A stretch of DNA of 64,000 nucleotides, from positions 334,209 through 398,208 of the forward strand of contig CAJTNG010000002.1 of the NCBI GenBank assembly GCA_910577745.1. The letters run 5' to 3'. Shown piece after piece: positions 7,761 to 14,316 of the stretch. The first letter of the stretch is position 1. Every line of letters begins with the position of its first letter. The translations under genes were made by a program, and so were the position numbers. The DNA is from an uncultured Anaeroplasmataceae bacterium (GTDB lineage Bacteria; Bacillota_I; Bacilli_A; Acholeplasmatales; Anaeroplasmataceae). The notes below the pieces were generated by a model. That model searched no databases. It was not told the origin of the DNA and saw only the letters and a list, made by a program, of their open reading frames with translations.

Positions 7761-7932
7761 TCTTTAAAATCTCCTTTTTATACTTCTTATATAGTTCTGG
7801 ATAACTCCTTTTATTAAATCCAAAAATAATGACTTCATTTGCCTTCCTGGATGCATTAGGGTTTACGTTTCTTTTGGTTTCTATCTCCTCCAGAACATAA
7901 ACTATATCGCCATTTATAATTAGTGTTTTCAT
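7753..7932 (-). CDS. Unknown 59-residue protein
   Basis: Short ORF beginning MKTLIINGDIVYVLEEIETK and rich in lysine near the end (YKKYKKEILKNV). Its ATG overlaps the stop of the zinc-ribbon gene (ATGA) and its end overlaps the start of the SSB-like gene by 8 nt, so it fits a coupled chain with no gaps. No family recognised. Confidence 0.6.
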   Translation of the reverse strand: MKTLIINGDIVYVLEEIETKRNVNPNASRKANEVIIFGFNKRSYPELYKKYKKEILKNV

Positions 7933-8168
7933 ACATTAAGTCCATTGGTCTTTGCTTCAGTAATGACTTTAAAGTATCTATCAACATGACCACAAGGGTT
8001 ATCCCATCCATCACATATCATCCATAGACTTCCATCATAAGACTTTACTTTTTTAATGTCGCCTCTAGGTTCCCCACAAATCGGACAAGTCCAATTTAAC
8101 TTTACCTTTATTCTGTGGAATCCTTCGTGCTTTTCACATGCAGGAATCTCTACTTCTTTAACTTCCAT
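7929..8168 (-). CDS. Zinc-ribbon-like small protein
   Basis: 79 residues with CxxH (CEKH), CPICGEPRG and CDGWDNPCGH: four to six potential zinc ligands arranged as a zinc ribbon. Such proteins in mobile elements often bind nucleic acid or partner proteins. GGAGGA lies upstream of the ATG. It is coupled downstream to the 59-residue gene. Confidence 0.6.
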   Translation of the reverse strand: MEVKEVEIPACEKHEGFHRIKVKLNWTCPICGEPRGDIKKVKSYDGSLWMICDGWDNPCGHVDRYFKVITEAKTNGLNV

Positions 8169-8177
8169 AGTGTCCTC

Positions 8178-8441
8178 CTAAAAATAAAATACTAAAGTTG
8201 TTATTTCATAACCATTAGAAACAAATCGAATAGAAATGCCTCCTACATCTCCCATGTATGTATCTGGTGATTGCTTAACTTCTTTATGGAACATTGCTTG
8301 AATATCTTTAAATGCATCTTTTGCAAAAATAGTTTGCTGTTCCTTTGGGGTTAGTAATTTAAAAAGTTCATCTATGTTTGAGGCTTTTCCTCTTTTATCT
8401 TCTCCCATTGGAGTATCTACTAATATATGATAATATGCCAT
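8178..8441 (-). CDS. Unknown element protein
   Basis: 87 residues from the ATG at 8441 (MAYYHILVDTPMGED...), chosen because GAGGAG lies 8 nt upstream; a frame seven codons longer has none. The end of the upstream Toprim gene supplies that ribosome-binding site, so the pair is coupled. No family recognised; beta-rich C-terminus (GGISIRFVSNGYEITTLVF). Confidence 0.55.
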   Translation of the reverse strand: MAYYHILVDTPMGEDKRGKASNIDELFKLLTPKEQQTIFAKDAFKDIQAMFHKEVKQSPDTYMGDVGGISIRFVSNGYEITTLVFYF

Positions 8442-8445
8442 ACTC

Positions 8446-9336
8446 TTACTCCTCTTCTTCATCTAGTTCTTTTATAAACTCATATAGCTTATCTTTATCT
8501 GCCTTCTCTTTATCCTTCATATCTTCGTATAAATCTATATCCGTTAGATTGGTTACAGAATCAATGATAAGCTGTTCAATTACACGAGGTTCCAACGCAT
8601 CTAGCTCCCAGCAGTCATAGCCATACTCTTTGATGTATCCTGTAGCTCTGGAATCTGTAAGCTTGGTAGGGTTAGTAGGAGGATCGTATAACTCGATCTG
8701 TTCCCATGTAAGAGCGATTCTATCTACTCTTACCTCAGCTCCAAACAGATCCATTCTTTCCTGGATATCTCTTGTCATGTCAATTCCTGAAGGGTCATGG
8801 TCGCCTAAGTGTATGATAAAGGCTTCTTGCTTCCCTTCATGATATAGTTGATTCTTAATTCTACATGCTGCCTCGTACATCTCACTTGAAGATACATAGC
8901 CTCTGCAGCTGAAGCAAGGAACATCCAATGAACTGCATACATCCTCAACTATGCTGATAAGAGCATCCTTTTCTACCCATACCTCTATATAAATTCCTTG
9001 TGTGGATCTCTTATCTATCTGATATTGATTGGCAGCTGCTTCTAATATGTCCTTAGGGCTGTCAAAATGATTATTTCTTCTTAGGTGCCTAGTTCGATCT
9101 ACAATGGCATTCCAATCTATAAGCCCTGCAAGTCTTGCCTCAGAGATAAGATTCCCAACATTCTTATAGCTTCTCTCATTGTTAGGAATATAGGCTCTTG
9201 CTACTAACTGGTAATAGACCTGTCTAAGTGTTAGTTCATAGCCCTGTTCCTGATACTCTTCAATAATTCGATTGATCTTCTTTATGAGGTCTAGGCTCTC
9301 TTGCCTAAACCTCTTCTCTACAAAGCACTGTTTCAT
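8446..9336 (-). CDS. Topo VI-A/Spo11-like Toprim protein (Mini-A type)
   Basis: 296 residues. The N-terminal winged-helix region has TLRQVYYQLVAR (36-47), matching the catalytic-tyrosine motif of topoisomerase VI subunit A and Spo11. The C-terminal part has a Toprim domain: EVWVEKDAL (118-126) with the conserved Glu, and GDHDPSGID (178-186) with the acidic metal-binding residues. It is shorter than Topo VI-A, and no B (GHKL ATPase) subunit lies nearby. Stand-alone proteins of this kind are known from mobile elements as Mini-A, whose activity is not well defined. It may cut or relax element DNA for replication or transfer. Family confidence is good; function is inferred. Confidence 0.75.
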   Translation of the reverse strand: MKQCFVEKRFRQESLDLIKKINRIIEEYQEQGYELTLRQVYYQLVARAYIPNNERSYKNVGNLISEARLAGLIDWNAIVDRTRHLRRNNHFDSPKDILEAAANQYQIDKRSTQGIYIEVWVEKDALISIVEDVCSSLDVPCFSCRGYVSSSEMYEAACRIKNQLYHEGKQEAFIIHLGDHDPSGIDMTRDIQERMDLFGAEVRVDRIALTWEQIELYDPPTNPTKLTDSRATGYIKEYGYDCWELDALEPRVIEQLIIDSVTNLTDIDLYEDMKDKEKADKDKLYEFIKELDEEEE

Positions 9337-9346
9337 ATCCTACACC

Positions 9347-9736
9347 TCATGAATAACAAATTATATATTTTGGATAGTCTTTAAACTCATTCTGCATTCT
9401 TTGGTAAAAGGATTTTATATCATCCATTCTTGTAGGATCTGGATAATTGATTTTATCAAAGGATTCTATCGCTTTGGATATCCCTTTTAGGGCTGTTTCT
9501 CTGTCTATTTCAATGTCGATATTATCTCCTGAGAATCCCATGCAGTGTGATTCCATATTAAAAGCTAGATACATAATTCCTTCAGCATAACCAAAGAAAT
9601 AGGCTCTATATTCATCTGAAATATCCAAATATTCTTCTTCACAATCATGCCAACCATCTTCACGAAGTTCTTTAAACTTGCTTACTTTTTTAATCCAAGG
9701 AACATCCTTTACTCTTATTTCAAAATCGTGTGCCAT
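9347..9736 (-). CDS. Unknown acidic protein
   Basis: 129 residues, acidic, soluble, with aromatic-rich stretches (EYRAYFFGYAEGIMYLAFNM). A GGTGGAGG ribosome-binding site lies in the end of the preceding small gene, whose stop codon is 1 nt before this ATG. It resembles the many small acidic proteins of phages and plasmids, some of which are anti-restriction proteins, but no diagnostic motif supports that. Confidence 0.55.
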   Translation of the reverse strand: MAHDFEIRVKDVPWIKKVSKFKELREDGWHDCEEEYLDISDEYRAYFFGYAEGIMYLAFNMESHCMGFSGDNIDIEIDRETALKGISKAIESFDKINYPDPTRMDDIKSFYQRMQNEFKDYPKYIICYS

Positions 9737-9737
9737 T

Positions 9738-9911
9738 TTATGCCTCCACCTTTACTAGCAAATAAATATCATCCACTAGTTCTATACTTACTACTTCTAA
9801 ATCTAGTAAGTCCTCATCCTCAATTGTCCCTGAAGAAATTTCGTTTCCTTCTACATCCTCAAGCATTAAATGTCCACTCTTTAATTTCTCAGCTAATTCT
9901 CTCACTTTCAT
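9738..9911 (-). CDS. Unknown 57-residue acidic protein
   Basis: Reads MKVRELAEKLKSGHLMLEDV then a Glu/Asp-rich beta-type stretch ending LLVKVEA. Its leader (AGAAAAGGAAAGGTAAAAAC before the ATG) is almost identical to that of the gene starting at 10685, and both follow a hairpin cassette. Its stop is 1 nt from the next ATG. Family unknown; the coding call rests on frame quality, leader similarity and tight packing. Confidence 0.65.
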   Translation of the reverse strand: MKVRELAEKLKSGHLMLEDVEGNEISSGTIEDEDLLDLEVVSIELVDDIYLLVKVEA

Positions 9912-9919
9912 TTTGTTTT

Positions 9920-10053
9920 TACCTTTCCTTTTCTTTATTTTTAAAGCTTAATAAGCTTTTATCTGGCAAACACCCATGAGTAAATTGGGAGATAATATAT
10001 GAGTTGGTGTTTACCAGGTAGAAGCCTGTCCCTCATGTAGAGGGGCTTGCTTG
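9920..10053 (-). repeat. Hairpin cassette 2
   Basis: On the minus strand, after the stop at 10054: hairpin CCCTC/GAGGG (10030-10044) nested in AAGCC/GGCTT. Next is an inverted repeat CTGGCAAACACC (9963-9974) / GGTGTTTACCAG (10006-10017) with one mismatch, then AAGCTT-ATT-AAGCTT, then the purine-rich leader of the 57-residue gene. The loop of the long repeat contains TATTATCTCCCA, similar to cassette 1. Confidence 0.75.
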
Positions 10054-10356
10054 TTATAGGGAGTAGTAATTGAGTTGCTTAATTACTATAGGTATTTCTT
10101 CAGGAGTTAAGCTTCTAAACTCTTCTCCTTCAGTTCCAACTACAATTACTGTTCCTACAATAACATCACCTGGAACCAATAGATTAGGCTCTAAGTCTTT
10201 TAGTTTTCCTTCTTCATCGCATAGAAGAATCTGGTTTTTATCAAATCCAACTGCCTCAAAATATCCTCCTAAGATTTGATGATAGACCTCTAGATCATCC
10301 TCTATCTCTTTAGAGTAGGGTGCTTTTCCAGGCTCCTTAATGACTATCGTTATCAT
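10054..10356 (-). CDS. DUF3846-like protein
   Basis: 100 residues. The start (MITIVIKEPGKAPYSKEI, then ILGGYFEAVGF) and the end (VGTEGEEFRSLTPEEI) follow the DUF3846 pattern found in phages and conjugative elements of Firmicutes, often among anti-restriction genes. No activity is established for the family. The ATG overlaps the upstream stop (ATGA). Hairpin cassette 2 follows. Confidence 0.65.
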   Translation of the reverse strand: MITIVIKEPGKAPYSKEIEDDLEVYHQILGGYFEAVGFDKNQILLCDEEGKLKDLEPNLLVPGDVIVGTVIVVGTEGEEFRSLTPEEIPIVIKQLNYYSL

Positions 10357-10685
10357 TCGTCTTCTTCGTCCTCTTCAGACTCGAAATACTCGCTAAAGTC
10401 TTGATGAGTATCTTCCAAATAATTATAGTGAGAGAGATTCTCTTGTGTGATATACTCTGTTCCTCCAGATAGATACATCTTAAAGCCTTTCTTCTCATCG
10501 TATGGATCCTTTAGCCAGGAAGAGATAATTTCGATTGAGTCCTCTTCTAAGTCCACCGCATCCAGATTACAATCGGCTCCTGTAGCTTGTTGAACTTCCA
10601 TGACGTGCATAGGAAGCATACTAATTACCTGTGCTGCTTCATGCTCCTTTAATTCCTTTAGTTTTTCAAAGTTTGTTTTTCCCAT
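10353..10685 (-). CDS. Unknown acidic element protein
   Basis: 110 residues with a very acidic C-terminus (EYFESEEDEEDE), no recognised family. A central TGADCNLDAVDLEEDSIE followed by SSWLKDPYD is the most distinctive part. It starts after hairpin cassette 1 with GGAAAGG upstream and overlaps the DUF3846-like gene by 4 nt. The acidic, DNA-mimic-like composition would be compatible with an anti-restriction protein, but that is only a guess. Confidence 0.55.
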   Translation of the reverse strand: MGKTNFEKLKELKEHEAAQVISMLPMHVMEVQQATGADCNLDAVDLEEDSIEIISSWLKDPYDEKKGFKMYLSGGTEYITQENLSHYNYLEDTHQDFSEYFESEEDEEDE

Positions 10686-10840
10686 TGTTTTTACCTTTCC
10701 TTTTCTATTATTAAAGCTTTGGGTAAGCTTCTAGAATCAATCAACTTTTTTCATTAATTAGTGGGAGAGAATATTTGAAAAAAAGAAAATTTGAAGTTGA
10801 TTGATTTTAGAAACTTGTCCCTCTTGAGAGGGGCTTAACT
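10686..10840 (-). repeat. Hairpin cassette 1
   Basis: On the minus strand, after the stop at 10841: hairpin CCCTCT/AGAGGG (10819-10832), then an inverted repeat TCTAGAATCAATCAACTT (10730-10747) / AAGTTGATTGATTTTAGA (10794-10811) with one mismatch and a 46-nt loop. AAGCTT-ACCCA-AAGCTT and the leader AGAAAAGGAAAGGTAAAAAC follow. The loop includes ATATTCTCTCCCA. Confidence 0.75.
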
Positions 10841-11137
10841 TTAATAGTAATCATCGTAATATGGATCCTGTTCCTGATACTCTTCTTCAGGATATCCATT
10901 TAGTTTTGGTAGATCTGATATTTTTAAGTTATCATCTAAATAACTCTGATACTGTTTATTTGTTTTAATTAGCTTCTTCTGTAGCTTCGCATCTTTTGCC
11001 TGAAGCTCAGATACAATATGCTTTCCACTCTTGGCTACAGACACAGCCTCCAAAGCTCTAGCATTCAGCTTTATTTCCTGTTGTAAAGCAGAAATCTTTT
11101 GTTGCAGTTTTTTTGCTTTTTCAATTTTATATGACAT
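10841..11137 (-). CDS. Coiled-coil protein
   Basis: 98 residues. Residues about 5-70 are charged heptads (KLQQKISALQQEIKLNARAL...LQAKDAKLQKKLIKTNKQ) typical of a coiled coil. The C-terminus is acidic and tyrosine-rich (DPYYDDYY). No membrane segment. It follows the small membrane protein gene by 10 nt with GGAAAT upstream of the ATG. A structural or oligomerising partner is likely; no specific function can be named. Confidence 0.6.
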   Translation of the reverse strand: MSYKIEKAKKLQQKISALQQEIKLNARALEAVSVAKSGKHIVSELQAKDAKLQKKLIKTNKQYQSYLDDNLKISDLPKLNGYPEEEYQEQDPYYDDYY

Positions 11138-11147
11138 AATTTCCTTT

Positions 11148-11399
11148 CTATTCTTTCTTTTTTGCTATAGCTCTCCTTCCTATCCACACGCCCCAAATAA
11201 TGAGGATAACAATTGCAACAAATGCTAAATACAGATATGATCCTGAAGAATCAACAAACATATTTACTTGTTCTGCAGATATGTCCAAACCAAATATATG
11301 GATTCCTTTCAATCTCCAGTTCGTAAGAACTACCAATCCAGAAAGAATAATGCTTATTGTAATTATGATTTTTATAACAAGTGAAATTTTACTTTTCAT
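11148..11399 (-). CDS. Small two-helix membrane protein, coat-like
   Basis: 83 residues from the ATG at 11399, preceded by AAAGGAG; a 17-codon upstream extension crosses a leader hairpin and is unlikely. It has an N-terminal hydrophobic segment (about 5-25), a short polar stretch, a second helix (about 52-72) and the basic tail RRAIAKKKE. That outline (signal-like helix, exposed part, helix, basic end) is seen in filamentous-phage major coat proteins, but also in many small membrane proteins. It is the first gene after the structured leader. Confidence 0.55.
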   Translation of the reverse strand: MKSKISLVIKIIITISIILSGLVVLTNWRLKGIHIFGLDISAEQVNMFVDSSGSYLYLAFVAIVILIIWGVWIGRRAIAKKKE

Positions 11400-11620
11400 A
11401 AATACTCTCCTTTCCTGTTCTTGAGGCATAGTCGGGCAACCATACCTCAAGAAACAAAAAAATCCGATAAGAATCGGACACTTATATTTCTATAAAGTAT
11501 TTAACAAACTATTTTATGTAAGTGCCCGATTTAATTCAAATCAAGGACACCTTTACTGTGCGTGAATATGAAAGGGATCCTTGATTCTACTACCGATAGG
11601 AATTTTAATTCCTCATGGTT
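11400..11620 (-). promoter_or_regulatory. Structured leader with terminator/antiterminator
   Basis: Read leftward: hairpin GGAATT/AATTCC (11599-11612); a 13-bp two-part stem ATCAAGGA+CCTTT with the loop CATATTCACGCACAGT (11541-11585); stem TCGGGCACTTA (11529-11519) with TAAGTGTCCGA (11484-11474); terminator TCCGAT-TCTT-ATCGGA (11478-11463) followed by seven T; then CTTGAGG/CCTCAAG around the loop TTGCCCGACT. The third stem and the terminator share TCCGA, so they are mutually exclusive. This is attenuator-like control of the long leftward operon. No known riboswitch class was recognised, and the promoter was not clearly found. Confidence 0.6.
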
Positions 11621-11770
11621 CAACAAAAAACTTATAAAACATTTAGAATAATTATGCACATTATTTCGAATCTGTGCTATAATCTTCTTGTCGAAGGAAA
11701 ATTAAATACACATGATTCAAGAAAATAGGCTTATCTGTCTGTTTTCTCATTTTTTATTGATTTTTTATGC

Positions 11771-11808
11771 CGAGTTCTCGACATATTCATTTTATAACGA
11801 GTTCTCGA
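11771..11808. promoter_or_regulatory. Paired operator-like palindromes
   Basis: CGAGTTCTCGA occurs at 11771-11781 and 11798-11808, 27 bp apart, each a CGAG-TT-CTCG palindrome. They sit just upstream of the HTH regulator gene, between it and the leftward operon: the place for autoregulatory operators of an element repressor. Confidence 0.6.
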
Positions 11809-11845
11809 AAATGTCAATAAATTTTTTTTAAAGGGGGCTCAATTT

Positions 11846-12073
11846 ATGAAATTATATGATAATATTCAATTTCTTATTTCTAATAAAATAACAGCTTATA
11901 AACTGTCTAAAGAAAGTGGTGTTCCAATCTCTACTATAGCTGAAGTGAAGACAAAAAGTAGAGAATTGAAAGGAAACCAAATAGAAAAACTATATTCAGC
12001 ATTAAAAAGATTAGAATTGATAGAGTCCCTAGACTCGCTATTCTATAAAGATCTTTCCTCTTCTGAGGAATAA
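11846..12073 (+). CDS. Small HTH regulator
   Basis: 75 residues. The segment NKITAYKLSKESGVPISTIAEV (about 13-34) is a helix-turn-helix of the Cro/XRE kind, and the protein is little more than that domain. AAAGGGGG precedes the ATG. It lies between the operator-like palindromes and the integrase, pointing the same way as the integrase. Likely role: repressor that keeps the integrated element silent. The fold is well supported; regulation is inferred from position. Confidence 0.7.
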   Translation: MKLYDNIQFLISNKITAYKLSKESGVPISTIAEVKTKSRELKGNQIEKLYSALKRLELIESLDSLFYKDLSSSEE

Positions 12074-12077
12074 AAAA

Positions 12078-12106
12078 TACCCTATCAGTAGTTAACTAAT
12101 AGGGTA
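12078..12106 (-). terminator. Hairpin between regulator and integrase
   Basis: TACCCTAT (12078-12085) pairs with ATAGGGTA (12099-12106), with an inner TAGTTAACTA palindrome. The T-run follows on the minus strand, so as a terminator it would stop leftward transcripts entering the regulator gene. It could instead be an operator. Confidence 0.45.
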
Positions 12107-12233
12107 AAAAAATGGTATTTAATTGAAATTTGACAAAAACATGTTCATAAAATATTATCAGTTTAAAAATTATAAACACTGCATGAGTATACTTAAAAAT
12201 ACAAACAAAACAAATTACGAAAGAGGTATATTT

Positions 12234-13190
12234 ATGCAATCAAATAATTTAAAAAATTCTGTTACATTAGATGAGGTTTTCACGCTTTTTGTGAATAAAA
12301 ACGAAGAGTTCAAATCAATGGAGCTTAACGCACTTCTACGTTTTTATGTCAAGATGCAGACTCCAAAGGTTCGTCCTGACACGATTGACATGTATTTGGA
12401 CCATTTAGGGGATATGATTAATTTCTTCAATGCTCATAGAGTATATGAAACCAAACATATTAACCAGGATATTATTGATAAATTTGTTAGCTTCAGCAAA
12501 TTTAAAAATAACAAGAACATTACAATCAACAAGCGTATTGGCATTCTTACAGCCATGTTAAAGCGTACAGCTGAAGCTGGATTAATTACTATGCCAGTGT
12601 ACAAATATAAGAAGCTTAAAGAAACGCCAGCTAAAATCGAGATTGTTACTCCTGAATCCGTTGTTAAAATTCTAGCTCAGATAGACAGGATGAAGTTTTC
12701 CCATCAAGCAATTATCTATATTCTTCTTACTACTGGTATTCGTAGAAATGAGGTAGTAAACCTTAAAATGAAGAATATAGATTTCAAGCACAAGTCTATT
12801 TATATGGATTTTACCAAGAATGGAAAACCGAGATTTTGCTATTTTGGTGAAAAGCTTGAGAAGCTTCTACTTCTCTTGATATCCAAAAATAAACAAGATA
12901 ATCCTTATCTATTCCAAAGTCCTCACAAGAGCAAACCCCATTTAAGCAAAGGCTCTGTTTCATCAATGCTTAATAAGCTTAAAAAAGACTTGGGCATTGA
13001 TATTTTAAGTTCACACAGATTCAGACATCTATACGCCACACAGCTATTAAGAAATGGTGCTGATATCTTCTCTGTCAAGGAGCTTATGGGACACCAACGC
13101 TTAGAAATTACTCAACGATATATTGACTTCACAAATGAGGAAATCAAAGAGAATAATTTCAAATATAATCCTCTGAATAACTTTGAGTAA
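12234..13190 (+). CDS. int: Tyrosine recombinase (integrase)
   Basis: 318 residues from the ATG at 12234, chosen because GAAAGAGG precedes it; a frame 37 codons longer lacks a site. Catalytic residues of the phage-integrase family are all visible: Arg170 (TTGIRRNEV), Lys195 (FTKNGKPR), His261-x-x-Arg264 (SSHRFRHLY), His287 (LMGHQRLE) and the nucleophile Tyr296 (TQRYIDF). An N-terminal SAM-like core-binding domain covers about 30-115. The gene ends 150 bp from the 3' end of a tRNA-Gly, the usual attachment site for this class, so it most likely integrates and excises the element that fills the left of the window. Confidence 0.9.
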   Translation: MQSNNLKNSVTLDEVFTLFVNKNEEFKSMELNALLRFYVKMQTPKVRPDTIDMYLDHLGDMINFFNAHRVYETKHINQDIIDKFVSFSKFKNNKNITINKRIGILTAMLKRTAEAGLITMPVYKYKKLKETPAKIEIVTPESVVKILAQIDRMKFSHQAIIYILLTTGIRRNEVVNLKMKNIDFKHKSIYMDFTKNGKPRFCYFGEKLEKLLLLLISKNKQDNPYLFQSPHKSKPHLSKGSVSSMLNKLKKDLGIDILSSHRFRHLYATQLLRNGADIFSVKELMGHQRLEITQRYIDFTNEEIKENNFKYNPLNNFE

Positions 13191-13342
13191 TTTCAATACC
13201 GTTCAGAGGCTAGTCCATATATGAAAAATGGATTTTACAAAAGAAAAAAGGCTGACCTCACAAGATGAAAATATCTTGATAAATCAACCTTTCTCCATAT
13301 CTAAAATTTAGAATTTCGCTGTCCTAAATTTAATGATCTCCT

Positions 13343-13417
13343 TGGAGCCACAGAACGGAATCGAACCGTCATCATATGCATGGCAAGCATAGGTACTAAC
13401 CGTTGTACTACTGCGGC
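13343..13417 (-). tRNA. tRNA-Gly (GCC)
   Basis: 75 nt on the minus strand including encoded CCA (complement of 13345-13343). Acceptor GCCGCAG/CTGTGGC (7 bp with one G-U), D arm GTAC-AACGGTTA-GTAC, anticodon stem TATGC/GCATA with loop TTGCCAT (anticodon GCC), T stem GACGG/CCGTT with loop TTCGATT, discriminator U. The 3' end faces the integrase, so it is the probable attachment site of the element. Confidence 0.9.
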
Positions 13418-13437
13418 ATATTCATTTTTGCATTACT

Positions 13438-13465
13438 ATTATAGCACAAGTTTTTTTAATTTCAA
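13438..13465 (-). promoter_or_regulatory. tRNA-Gly promoter
   Basis: On the minus strand: TTGAAA (13465-13460), 16-bp spacer ending in TGC, TATAAT (13443-13438). An extended -10 promoter about 20 bp upstream of the tRNA. Confidence 0.6.
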
Positions 13466-13567
13466 GAGTTATTTTTAATTTTTAAACGATTAATTTCATT
13501 TGCAGATAAAAATCGTATAGTCTAAGGGGAAACGGGTTATATTAATCAATAGAAAGGAGATTTAAAA

Positions 13568-14101
13568 ATGAATCTAGAAAACTCAAAAACAGAAAAAAAT
13601 TTAATGACTGCTTTTACAGGTGAAGTTCAAGCCCATGCAAAATATAAATACTTTGCAGAAAAGGCAAAGGAGGAGGGGTATGAACAAATTGCAGAAATTT
13701 TTAAATATACTGCAGAAAACGAACTAGAACATGCACGTTTATGGTTCAACCAATTGGGTCTATTAAAAGATACCTTAACGAATTTAAATACTGCAGCAAG
13801 CGGAGAAAATTTTGAATGGAGTAAAATGTATAAAGAATTTGCAGATACTGCCAAAGAAGAGGGCTTCATTCAAATTGAAAGATTATTCCGTGGTGTTGCT
13901 GCAATTGAGAAGCATCATGAAGACAGATATAATAAATTAATTTCTAATATGGAGAATAATGAAGTATTTGAAAAAATAGATGAAGAAATGTGGCAATGTA
14001 GAAACTGCGGACATATCCACACTGGCAAAAAAGCTCCTAAAGTTTGCCCTGTTTGTAGTGAACCCCTAAGCTTCTTTCAAATTTATCCAGAAAATTATTA
14101 A
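13568..14101 (+). CDS. rbr: Rubrerythrin
   Basis: 177 residues. The N-terminal ferritin-like four-helix domain carries the di-iron ligand pattern (TGEVQAHAKY, ENELEHA, EKHHEDRY). The C-terminal rubredoxin-like domain has CRNCGHIHTG and CPVCSEP for one Fe(SCys)4 site. Rubrerythrin reduces hydrogen peroxide in the cytoplasm of anaerobes. AAAGGAG lies upstream of the ATG and a strong terminator follows at 14128, so it is probably monocistronic. Length and motif order are those of a classical rubrerythrin. Confidence 0.95.
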   Translation: MNLENSKTEKNLMTAFTGEVQAHAKYKYFAEKAKEEGYEQIAEIFKYTAENELEHARLWFNQLGLLKDTLTNLNTAASGENFEWSKMYKEFADTAKEEGFIQIERLFRGVAAIEKHHEDRYNKLISNMENNEVFEKIDEEMWQCRNCGHIHTGKKAPKVCPVCSEPLSFFQIYPENY

Positions 14102-14127
14102 TTTAAGTTCATATATAACTTCACACA

Positions 14128-14164
14128 AAAATTGGTTACTAGTTATGAGTAACCAATTTTTTGT
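14128..14164 (+). terminator. Terminator of rbr
   Basis: AAATTGGTTACT / AGTAACCAATTT with a 7-nt loop followed by TTTTTTG: about 12 bp stem and a U-run. Confidence 0.85.
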
Positions 14165-14316
14165 TTAAATATATTAAATCATTATGAACGAATTATTATC
14201 TGTTGTATATTAAATTTAATACCTTTGCGAATAACATATTCAAAAAAATATCAATTGTACAATATTATCATATTTAATTCTTCATATTATTTTATTTCAT
14301 ATAAATGCTCAAACTA

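Noticed and set aside
11541-11640. Known riboswitch in the element leader
   Set aside because: Stems are convincing but I could not match any known class; reported only as a structured leader.
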